This document shows, in pieces, positions 21,721-28,686 of a stretch of 28,686 nt of DNA (the stretch's first letter is position 1; each line of letters starts with the position of its first letter). The stretch is from positions 186,725 to 215,410 of the forward strand of contig KV423948.1 in NCBI GenBank assembly GCA_001632435.1, read 5' to 3'. Under the pieces are notes generated by a model, which saw nothing but the letters and a program-made list of their open reading frames with translations, was not told the origin of the DNA and made no database searches. Source of the DNA: Calocera cornea HHB12733. Its lineage: Eukaryota; Basidiomycota; Dacrymycetes; Dacrymycetales; Dacrymycetaceae. The position numbers and the translations under genes are program-made.

Positions 21721-21740
21721 GGCGCGCTGCGCCCTGACCC
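21721..21740 (-). repeat. Right terminal inverted repeat of the KDZ element
   Basis: Read on the minus strand this is GGGTCAGGGCGCAGCGCGCC, matching the left end at 17 of 20 positions with a perfect 15-bp core. It is followed on the plus strand by CTAATTAG, the possible right copy of the target duplication. Confidence 0.65.
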
Positions 21741-21748
21741 CTAATTAG
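21741..21748 (+). repeat. Possible right target-site duplication of the KDZ element
   Basis: CTAATTAG compares with CTAGTCAG at 11935-11942: six of eight positions match and both differences are transitions. Tentative. Confidence 0.35.
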
Positions 21749-23285
21749 AGGCAAATTTCATGAGAATGAGGTGGCCACCGTCACCGTCCGTCCCCGGCCT
21801 TGGCCAAACGCGTCATCCAGTCCCCTGCAGGGGCGCCTCCGGACCCCGGACGCCCTCCCCCTTCAACATACAGTACAGTACCACTGTACCATTCTGAGCA
21901 CGCAGCTTTTCCTTTTTCGCCACGGCCGGGTAATAATTGCTGGAATCACGCTGCTCGCGGGGTTGGACTTTATTATTAGACCCGGCCGATCGATAGACCC
22001 CACATGGACGCCCAACCGGCCTCGGCACCCCGGGAGGCCGGGCGAATCTTCCCACATGCAAGCATCAGCCGGGTGCATTTCATTTTCGTACCGAGCGGGG
22101 TCCCGCGGGAGCTGGTGCTCTGGGCCACGCCGATGGGAACGTACGACTCCGACCGAGGGGGGGCGCCCACAAGCGCTGGAGCATCGGCCGTCGTCGAATA
22201 TGTAGGAAGACGCGGTACCGTAGTATGAAAGGATGGCGGGCGTGTATCGGCGGGCCGTGCGACCGTCGATTATAATGATACTTGCCGCTCGGTAGCACTG
22301 TATCCAACCAAAAGTATGATGACAGTACTGCATCCAGAGGCGGCCGGACCTTGCCCGTCCAATCCAGGGTCGGGCAAGACCGCGATGCCTCTTTGGATTA
22401 TTCGCCCAGCTACAGTTCCCCAAGCGCATCAGGTTCAGGCCCACGTTACCCGTGACAAAGCCATGGGTGACTCGACCCCCTTCGCCCTGTCAGAGCACCC
22501 AGCGTGGGAATACTAACAAGGTTTGCATGCAGGCGCCGACAGGAGGGCGCTTAGATAAGGGCTGCGTGGGCGCGGGCGCGGGTTTCTTCGCAGTTGTCAA
22601 CATCTTGTCGTATTAACTTGTTACAGTAATATTAATAATAAGTACTATTAGCTTGTAGCTTGTAGGCGTATTCGCGCCCTCCAGCCGAAATCTGCGGGCA
22701 CTGATCACATAGCCCCATTCCGGGAATCTTTCCAGCTCCAGTGCCACTATGTACTCGTCGCGCACGTCGGGATTGTGTCCTCACGCATCGGCCCACCGTC
22801 CAAGTCTGTGTGTGCGCTGCGGGATGGTGCTCGGTCAGCAGCATGGGTAGCTCGAGTGCGCTCTGGATTGCGCGCTCCTGGGAGGGAGGGAGGTGTTCAA
22901 CCAGGTAAGAAAAAGAGAGCACCGCACGCTGAGCAACTCCATTCGGCCGTCGGGCCGGCGCTCCCCAGCCCAGCCCCCCTCGCCGCATCCAGTATGACGC
23001 TATCCGCCTCCGCCTCCGCCTCCTCCGCCTCGCCCGTCAAGCCAGGCTATGTACCACCAAAGGACGGATGGCGTCGGGCCTTATCGGACGCCGCTTGCGG
23101 GGGGGTGCGGGTTAGTGCGGCGGGCGACCAGTGTGGGGAGGTGATGTGCTTGGTTCTGGTTCTCGTTCTTGATTCCTGCGAGACGGAGACGACGCTTTGA
23201 TTCCAGTTCGCTGCAGCTACTTTGTTCGACACAGGACTGCACCACCGGATTCACGACTCTCATACCGCACTACTGCACTACCCAA
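21749..23285. other. Intergenic stretch between the KDZ element and the F-box gene, no gene seen
   Basis: Several overlapping ORFs of 60-190 codons exist on both strands but none shows a family signature or coherent splicing. An 8-bp inverted repeat (CTTGCCCG/CGGGCAAG) lies near 22350-22380, and an AT-rich patch lies at 22615-22650. TCCNGA motifs are at background level. The F-box promoter should be in the last few hundred bases. Confidence 0.5.
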
Positions 23286-23319
23286 GCACCGGCACCGGCA
23301 CCGGCACCGGCACCGGCAC
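23286..23319 (+). repeat. GGCACC hexanucleotide repeat ahead of the F-box-like start codon
   Basis: About five and a half tandem GGCACC units end a few bases before ATG 23323. The upstream frame stays open back to 23197, where the repeat would read as alternating His-Arg. I treat it as 5' UTR because the ATG at 23323 has a good context (CACAATGGCC) and starts the conserved domain. Confidence 0.85.
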
Positions 23320-23322
23320 ACA

Positions 23323-24600
23323 ATGGCCACCCCCGCGCGCTCCCCCCGCCTCCCGCTCGAGGTCCTCTACCACGTCGCCGAAGCGCTCGCCTCCCCCCCG
23401 CACCCGCTCTCCTACACCGTCCCGCCCGACCAGCGGGAGACGCTCATGTCGTTCTGCCTGACCTCGCCCGACCTCTACGACTTCTGCATGCCGCTCTTCT
23501 ACCAGCGCGTCTGCATCGAGTCCGCGCGCCGGCTCCGGCGCCTGCGCCGCGCCCGCCCGGCCCACCTCGCCAGGATCACCGCGCTCTTCCTCGACTTTGA
23601 GCACCTGGAGGACGAGGTGGGCATGAAGATCCCCGACAGCGACGCGGACATCATCGGCGGGCAGTACCGCACCTTCTGCCGCTTCTCCGCCCGCGCAGCC
23701 CTCTACTACGAGGCGGCGGAGCACCTCTCCTGGCTCTTCTCCGCCTGCCGCGGCTCGCTCCAGCGCCTGGCCTTCGGCTCCCGCGGCAGGCCCCACCCGC
23801 CGTGGGTCAGCATGGACCCGATCGAGGACCGGGCAATCGAACAGTTCACCTCGCAGGCAAACTACGCCATCGCCAGCACGGTCCCGGGGCTGCGCGAGCT
23901 CATCTGCGTGCGCCAGAACATGGAGGTGGGCGACTACCTCGGCTTGGGGCGGAGCGGCGGGCAGCGCCGGTGGGAGAAGCTCGAGCGCCTGGCCGTGTAC
24001 GGCACGCTCAGCTACAAAACGCACAACGCGCCGCCCATCCTCCCCGCGCTCGAGTGCTTCTGCGCGCTCAACCCATTCCCCTCCCTCGCCCTCCTCTCCC
24101 AGGCCATCACCACCTCTCCGCACCTGCGCGAGCTGCGCCTGTACAACGTCAGCCAGCCCGCGACGGAGCAGGGGCCGACCTTGCGAGGCGCGTACGGCGA
24201 CTTGGACAAGATCCTCCAGGCGATGAGCATGATCGGGCCGGCCAAGGGCGTGGAGCTCGACAGTGTGCCGGCGACAAGGCCGCCCTCGCCCATCCGGGCG
24301 GACTACGAGGCGGACACGTTCACGCCCTTGCCGTCCGCCACCACCGCCTCCGCCTCGGCATATGCAGCTGCCTCCTCCTCCCCACCCCATCGCGCCAGCC
24401 CACCCCCAGAGTCCCGCACCAAACCGGTGCACGTCGCGCGCCTCTCACTCCCCCCAGCGCTGGAGGAGGACCAGCGCGACCGCGGCGAGAGCACGAGCCT
24501 CATCGCGCGCCTGGGGAGGGAGGGGCTGCTCTGGGAGTGGGCGGGGGAGGAGGTCAGTGGCGTTTGGGTGGGTGGGCAGGAGGTGCTGGCGCTCGCTTGA
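23323..24600 (+). CDS. F-box-like / leucine-rich repeat protein, single exon
   Basis: An uninterrupted 425-aa frame. The N-terminus, RLPLEVLYHVAEAL followed by TLMSFCLTSPDLYDFCMPLF, matches the F-box-like pattern of basidiomycete proteins, which bind SKP1 in SCF ubiquitin ligases. The middle shows spaced leucine-rich stretches (PGLRELICVRQN, KLERLAVYGTLS, PHLRELRLYNVS) suggesting a short substrate-binding LRR region. The last 100 residues are Ala/Ser/Pro-rich and disordered. The GC content of the coding region is very high, unlike the KDZ element before it. Large families of such genes are expanded in Agaricomycetes and their targets are mostly unknown. A simple regulatory LRR protein without true SCF function is possible. 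Confidence 0.75.
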   Translation: MATPARSPRLPLEVLYHVAEALASPPHPLSYTVPPDQRETLMSFCLTSPDLYDFCMPLFYQRVCIESARRLRRLRRARPAHLARITALFLDFEHLEDEVGMKIPDSDADIIGGQYRTFCRFSARAALYYEAAEHLSWLFSACRGSLQRLAFGSRGRPHPPWVSMDPIEDRAIEQFTSQANYAIASTVPGLRELICVRQNMEVGDYLGLGRSGGQRRWEKLERLAVYGTLSYKTHNAPPILPALECFCALNPFPSLALLSQAITTSPHLRELRLYNVSQPATEQGPTLRGAYGDLDKILQAMSMIGPAKGVELDSVPATRPPSPIRADYEADTFTPLPSATTASASAYAAASSSPPHRASPPPESRTKPVHVARLSLPPALEEDQRDRGESTSLIARLGREGLLWEWAGEEVSGVWVGGQEVLALA

Positions 24601-25229
24601 GTTTGGAGTGGCGAGGGGAGGTGAAGTGGTGGATGTTCTGTAGCTCTGGATTGATCTTTTGAGATGGTGTAATTGGCTGTTTTCCGCTCTGGTTCCGCGA
24701 CTTTGGTAGTTGTGAGCGGTACGTAGATGGGGAATGATAATTACGTTGATGTTATTGATTTGCTTCGTCATAGGACGTGCTGCCGTGTAGAGGCAGTCTG
24801 CTCTATGCTACACAGCTGTGAGCCATGCAGAATACATTGCCGCACTGTCGCTCCGGTAGAACGCATCATCAGATGTATCACTGAGAGACAAGGAAATGGA
24901 GGGTCTCGGATGAGCTTCGGCATCGTTGGGAATAATCCGTCACGTGACCCGCAGTGCACGCCGCGTCTCGGTTGGCTCCAAACGTCGACGTCCTCGGCCA
25001 GCATCCTTTCTCGCATCTATGACGTCTCACCGCCCCTCCTTCTCGCTACCTACACACGAGCGCAAGCACGCGATGCATGACCTGCGCTGATATCTCCGGG
25101 ATGTGTCTCGCCTTTCCGAGCTGGAACGGGCGGCCAGCGTCGGGCTGGGTTGTTGAAGGACTCCAGCTTCAACCCCGCTCTCACGAGCCACCATAGACAA
25201 TCCACGATCATCAACTACTGAGTCCGGCA
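24601..25229. other. Intergenic stretch with a perfect E-box palindrome
   Basis: No gene is seen between the F-box stop and the start of the A-T-R pseudogene. It contains the 10-bp palindrome GTCACGTGAC near 24940-24949, about 280 bp upstream of the pseudogene start, comparable with TCACGTGA at 3239-3246. Confidence 0.5.
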
Positions 25230-27259
25230 ATGCCGCAGCACCCACAATACGTCGCCCGGGATGACCCGGAGAGAACGGCTGCATCACTCTTTCTGCAGCC
25301 CCCGTTGGACAACTCGTTGTTCTTTCCCGAGTGGATCGACTGGCACCTCGCCAAGAATTCACACCACCCGTATGCAGTACTCGTCGGTGAAGGAGATGAC
25401 GAGGACGTGTCCGTCACCTGGGATGAAGGTGTGTCTGACCCGCCTGGGAGGTGGGGGAATCTGACGATTGCTGTGTACAGTCGCAAGATCGGTGCTTCGG
25501 CTTGCAGCGAGGCTCAGGGAAGAGGTCGATCCATCGATTGAGCAGCGCGGAGAGAGGGTCACGATCGGAGTACTAGTCGATGTGGATGCGCTCACGTATT
25601 GAAGTATGGTGCTCGCGATCATACGGTCAGGCTTCGTGGTGCGCCTCCTCGGTTACTGGAAGCCGCGCAGCTCTGACTCTTTCTACAGGCTTTTCCCATG
25701 AGCACGCGCAACTCTGCTCCAGCGCTCGAGCACCTGATCCGAGCGACCTCATGCCGTTATATCTTCGGATCTGTCCATACTCCCAATGCACCTGCTAGCG
25801 TCTTGCAGGAAACGACTGCCTCCGTGCTTTCCCATATTCCCCCGCTACATCTCCTGGGGGTTCCTGAATACGTCGACCTATACCCCCGGCTCGGACAACA
25901 GCCGGTATCTCCGTACAACACGAATGATGATCCTCTTCATGCACACCAATCGCTCTCCGTGCGATCGTATCCGCAATATGCGAACATTTCGAAAGACAAC
26001 GTAGTGTTCTATCTCCAGTCGTCCGGCAGTACCAACTTCCCCAAACCAATCCCCTCCACCCATAAATCCTGGATTGGGGAGTGCAGGGACGTTGATACAG
26101 GAGGCTTCGACATGGTTGGTTCGCGATGGGGTGTGATGGGTCTGCCGCCCTTTCACGGCATGGGTGTATGTCTGATGCTGGGGGCGTCTGCGGCATGTAG
26201 GTTTCTGCACACTGAATACATTGATGTTATTGATAAACGACAGGCGGAAGTATATCGGTCATGTTCAACCCGTCCAGTCCGATTATCTTGCCCACGCCCG
26301 AGAATGTTATTGCAGCGTGCAAGCGCGGCAAGGCGGCTTACCTCTTAGTGGTGCCCAGTATGTGCGTTGTCAGTATATAAATTATCCTCACTTGAACCCT
26401 ATGCTGAGGTGTAATAGGACTGGTCTCATGACAAGGATGCGGTCAAGCAGTCGGCGATGATGAAGGGCGTGGTCCGTATACCATCATTTGTAGTTGTTGC
26501 CACTGCTGAAAAGGCAATAGCTCTATGGTGGCGGCCTCTTACCCAAGGAGACGGGCGATCAACTGGTCAAGGCGGGAGTGAAACTTGCGATTGAATATGG
26601 CTCGTTCGTCATCCACGGTCCTAATGGTGCATCTCTCATGCAATCGACAGAACGGAGGCTGGCCTTCTATTAAAGTTCGGCATGGAACGATATGAGCCCG
26701 CGGATTGGGAGGTATGCATTTCCTCCCTTGTGTTACAGGACTCTGTTCACAGCAATCATCCAGTATGGAGAGCGTTACCCGACCATGCAAGCAGAACTTG
26801 TTCCGGAGGGTAACGGTTTGCACAGGCTCATTGTGTATGTGAGTACCTTGGCTCCTTGAGGTAGGCTTCCGTTGACCGCATAACTGGACAGTGACACCCA
26901 TCCCATTGCTGTCTCGAACCAGCCTGGTACCAGGGCTTTCGATACCAGCCATTTACTCAAAGAACATCCAACACGGAAAGGTTTCTGGAAGGTTATCGGA
27001 CGGTATGATCCATGCGTCTCATCCTATTGAACACCTCGGTGAGCCTCCGCAGAGTTCAGATGACGTAATCGTCTTGTCAAATGGAGAGAAGACCAACCCG
27101 GGCACAATCGGTACCTCTCAGCTTACAAGCTATGCACTGATCCCTCACTTCTGGCTAGAGAACATCATCACCGGCAACCGAAATGTTGAAGCCTGCTTGG
27201 TATTCGGTCATGCTAGGAATCAAATTGGTATCGCCGTCGAGCCGTCGAAGCACATCACC
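25230..27259 (+). pseudogene. Broken paralogue of the A-T-R reductase: adenylation domain only
   Basis: Exon by exon this matches the intact gene at 3514-7377. It starts MPQHPQYVARDD, shares FFPEWIDW, and its first two introns sit at equivalent places (25429-25480, 25639-25688). It keeps the adenylation motifs QSSGSTNFPKPI, PTPENVIAACKRGKAAY, EYGSTEAG, and VIVLSNGEKTNPGTI. In exon 2 there is an in-frame TGA at 25600-25602, aligned with an alanine codon of the intact copy. An additional intron-like insert near 26366-26417 is absent from the intact gene. The frame then ends 13 codons inside an LTR that starts at 27260, so the lysine motif, carrier and reductase domains are missing from the window. 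It cannot make the full enzyme. An adenylation-only product would also need the TGA to be bypassed, which I consider unlikely. Confidence 0.85.
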
Positions 27260-27492
27260 TGTGATGGCTGTCGTGTACGACAGCTATCTCGAGAGTGAGA
27301 GGGAATCCGCTAGGCTTATGAGTGACCGTAGTACTAGCCCTTCGTGTACGAAGGGCTATCTGTGTGTATAGAGTGGAGTAGAACGGTACTATTTCATAGT
27401 GGGTCCCGCGTCGTTGTTACCGACGCGGGCTCAGGGACATATTAGGGCCGGCCCCTCGGGGACTTACGGCGTACATACAACAATACATGACA
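27260..27492 (-). repeat. 3' LTR of a retroelement on the minus strand
   Basis: Read on the minus strand it begins TGTCATGTATTG at 27492 and ends GCCATCACA at 27260, the TG...CA (TGT...ACA) edges of an LTR, 233 bp long. A purine-rich AGGGGGGCTC just upstream could be the polypurine tract. The inner edge of the pseudogene frame lies exactly at 27259/27260, supporting an insertion point. The matching LTR and the target duplication would lie beyond the window, so this is not confirmed. Confidence 0.55.
27267..27429. repeat. Three perfect stem-loops inside the LTR
   Basis: Stem 1 is 27267-27284 (7 bp, GCTGTCG/CGACAGC, loop TGTA). Stem 2 is 27335-27358 (10 bp, TAGCCCTTCG/CGAAGGGCTA, the same TGTA loop). 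Stem 3 is 27405-27429 (9 bp, CCCGCGTCG/CGACGCGGG, 7-base loop). The first two share the centre CGTGTACG. Confidence 0.8.
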
Positions 27493-27570
27493 GAGCCCCC
27501 CTGTAGGCCGGAAGGCTCGCGAGTCGTGGACGACTCAAGCGGGGCCGGCGGTGCTGACGGTGGGCGAGCC

Positions 27571-28686
27571 CTAGAAGTCATCGTCCTCCCAGTCGTCAGG
27601 CTCCTCGCGAAGGTCTTCGGGATGGCCCTGCTGGGCGGCGGCGGCGGTGAGAAACTCGCGCTGGAGGAGGACGATGCCCTCCTTCCATTCCTCCGTGGCG
27701 TCGTGGGCCCACTCCTGGTGCCCTTTGGGCGGCTTGCCGAAGTGGCCCCAGCCGTGGGGAGGGTCGAAGCGCGGCTCGTCCTCTAGGTCGAGGGGGTCGA
27801 TGTACTTCTGCCAGCCGGGGTACAGGTTGTCACGGAACTCGGGGGAGGCAACGATCGCGGCGCGGAGCTTGCCGATCTCTTTGCGCCAGAGGTGGGTGCG
27901 CTCGTCGCCGCGGGCCTTGTGGGCGTTCCACGTGCGGCGGGAGGCGAGCTCGGCGGCGGACAAGGACACGTTAAGCCGCGCCTTGCGTTCCAACTTCTCG
28001 CCGCGGCGGACAGCACGATGGGCCCGTAACGCGGCCTCCCGTTTGGCGGCTCCATCGGCCCAGGTGCGCATCGGAAGGGCGGCGACGTCGGCGGTGGCTG
28101 CGGGGCGGTGGTCGGCGTGCTCCGTGGGGGCGACGACGGCGGTGTCCGCGGGCGAGGGACGACTGGAGGACGCGACTCCGTCGTAGACGACGGGGCCGTC
28201 CGCGGGACCTGGAGCGCGGGAAGCGGCCGGGGAGGGGGCGGGGGCGACTGAGCTGGGCGGAGGGACGTCCGGCGCGACGGTGGGATCGGGCGCAGCAGTC
28301 CCGAGCGAAGGGTCGTCCGGCTCGGCGGTGGGAATGGGCGCGGCCGTCCAGAGCGTGCGAGGGTCGATGGCGTCCGCCGCTAGGGGCCGGTCGTCCATCG
28401 TGGGCGGTGTGTCGGGCTCGGGACCGGGGATGTACTCGGCAGGAGCGACGTGGTCGAAGGCGAGCCCGTCGGGGAGGATGATGTCGCTGCCGGGACCGAT
28501 CGGGTTCATGTAGGAGCTGTCGTCGAGGCCGTACACAGGGCAGCGCATCCAGGGAGAGTCGGCCCAGAAGGGGATGAACAGGCTGCGGAGGTGCGAGGTC
28601 TTGAGCTGGGGAACACCGTCGTGGCCGACGGTGTTCTGCGCCCACTCGGCGAGGCGGAGGGAACGAGTCCAGCTGTCGGCGAGCGC
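27571..28686 (-). CDS. C-terminal part of a proline-rich, basic protein, possibly retroelement-encoded
   Basis: An open frame from the right edge to a stop at 27571, at least 371 residues, with no intron seen. The part nearest the edge (LADSWTRSLRLAEWAQNTV, SLFIPFWADSPWMRC) looks globular. A Pro/Ala/Asp-rich spacer with TAAPDPTVAPDVPPP-like repeats follows. Next comes a basic helical stretch (KREAALRAHRAVRRGEKLER), then a conserved-looking PGWQKYIDPLDLEDEPRF and an acidic end (DDWEDDDF). I do not recognise a family. Its position next to a putative LTR suggests a gag-like or polyprotein C-terminus, but a host gene whose 3' side was invaded cannot be excluded. Confidence 0.5.
   Translation of the reverse strand, partial: ALADSWTRSLRLAEWAQNTVGHDGVPQLKTSHLRSLFIPFWADSPWMRCPVYGLDDSSYMNPIGPGSDIILPDGLAFDHVAPAEYIPGPEPDTPPTMDDRPLAADAIDPRTLWTAAPIPTAEPDDPSLGTAAPDPTVAPDVPPPSSVAPAPSPAASRAPGPADGPVVYDGVASSSRPSPADTAVVAPTEHADHRPAATADVAALPMRTWADGAAKREAALRAHRAVRRGEKLERKARLNVSLSAAELASRRTWNAHKARGDERTHLWRKEIGKLRAAIVASPEFRDNLYPGWQKYIDPLDLEDEPRFDPPHGWGHFGKPPKGHQEWAHDATEEWKEGIVLLQREFLTAAAAQQGHPEDLREEPDDWEDDDF

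Larger units (their letters stand above)
11943..21740 (+). mobile_element. KDZ-superfamily DNA transposon, about 9.8 kb, three genes, nested insertion
   Basis: The ends were inferred from a shared inverted sequence: a 15-bp core (AGGGCGCAGCGCGCC) is perfect between 11948-11962 and 21721-21735, within 20-bp imperfect inverted repeats. Flanking octamers CTAGTCAG (left) and CTAATTAG (right) differ at two positions and could be a diverged 8-bp target duplication, the size I recall for Zisupton. All three genes read rightward: an intact KDZ transposase, an unrecognised protein and an Agaricomycete-restricted protein. The element is packed with TCCNGA/TCNGGA motifs from 11984 to 21657, and flanking host sequence is not. 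A foldback repeat of about 690 bp lacking the motif is nested at 16029-16715. The intact transposase suggests it is young or still under selection. The exact ends could be off by some tens of bases. Confidence 0.75.
27260..28686 (-). mobile_element. LTR retroelement, 3' part, running off the right edge
   Basis: This consists of the putative 3' LTR (27260-27492), an untranslated stretch of about 80 bp, and the C-terminal part of a long minus-strand ORF. No reverse transcriptase, integrase or protease motif is within the window, so the assignment rests on the LTR-like edges and on the abrupt interruption of the A-T-R paralogue. Confidence 0.45.

Noticed and set aside
21863..22444. 193-codon minus-strand ORF right of the KDZ element
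   Set aside because: Irregular composition, no motif, and overlapping ORFs of similar size in other frames.
23278..24432. 384-codon minus-strand ORF opposite the F-box-like gene
   Set aside because: Very high GC removes stops on both strands; the plus frame has an F-box-like start and leucine-rich stretches, the minus frame is only Gly/Arg/Val-rich.
24748..26234. Identical 14-mer TTGATGTTATTGAT near 24748 and 26221
   Set aside because: A low-complexity AT-rich match, once intergenic and once in an intron, with no extended similarity around it.
1..28686. tRNA genes and CRISPR arrays
   Set aside because: No B-box-like GGTTCRANNCC with a cloverleaf context was seen, and the tandem arrays have no regular spacer structure; the host is a fungus.

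Overview
The window looks like a chromosomal stretch from an Agaricomycete (mushroom-forming basidiomycete; a polypore would fit, but I cannot name the species). The evidence is the GC-rich coding sequence, the many 47-79 nt GT-AG introns, the NRPS-like A-T-R reductase and alpha-arrestin gene types, and an intact KDZ (Kyakuja-Dileera-Zisupton) transposase. Gene models below were spliced by eye; exon joins were chosen for frame continuity and motif integrity.

Layout. 1-374 (-): N-terminal heme domain of a cytochrome b2-type FMN dehydrogenase, running off the left edge. 1276-2918 (-): DHH phosphoesterase with an NLS-like N-terminus and a C-terminal PIP-box-like peptide. 3514-7377 (-): complete 11-exon adenylation-thiolation-reductase enzyme. 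8325-11624 (-): alpha-arrestin with a PPSY motif. 11943-21740: a 9.8-kb KDZ DNA transposon, bounded by a 20-bp imperfect terminal inverted repeat and a possible diverged 8-bp target duplication. It carries the transposase (12203-15776), an unrecognised 537-aa gene (17871-19584) and an Agaricomycete-restricted 437-aa gene (20024-21488). It also holds two minisatellites and a nested foldback repeat containing the only assembly gap (210 N). 23323-24600 (+): F-box/LRR-like protein. 25230-27259 (+): decayed paralogue of the A-T-R enzyme with an in-frame stop, cut off by an LTR. 27260 to the right edge: an LTR retroelement on the minus strand, showing its 3' LTR and the C-terminal part of a proline-rich ORF.

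The most interesting signal is in the KDZ element. The whole element, coding and non-coding alike, is seeded with a short motif, TCCNGA (complement TCNGGA), about once every 50 bp. That is roughly tenfold above chance, while the host genes on both sides are at chance level. The motif disappears across the nested insertion and stops near both inverted repeats. This looks like a self-recognition code for an element-encoded DNA-binding protein. The transposase gene and the third gene also share an 11-bp E-box-containing motif about 100 bp upstream of their start codons.

The host genes do not form an obvious pathway. The intact A-T-R enzyme and its broken, oppositely oriented paralogue flank the arrestin/KDZ/F-box block, and mobile elements account for much of the difference between the two halves.
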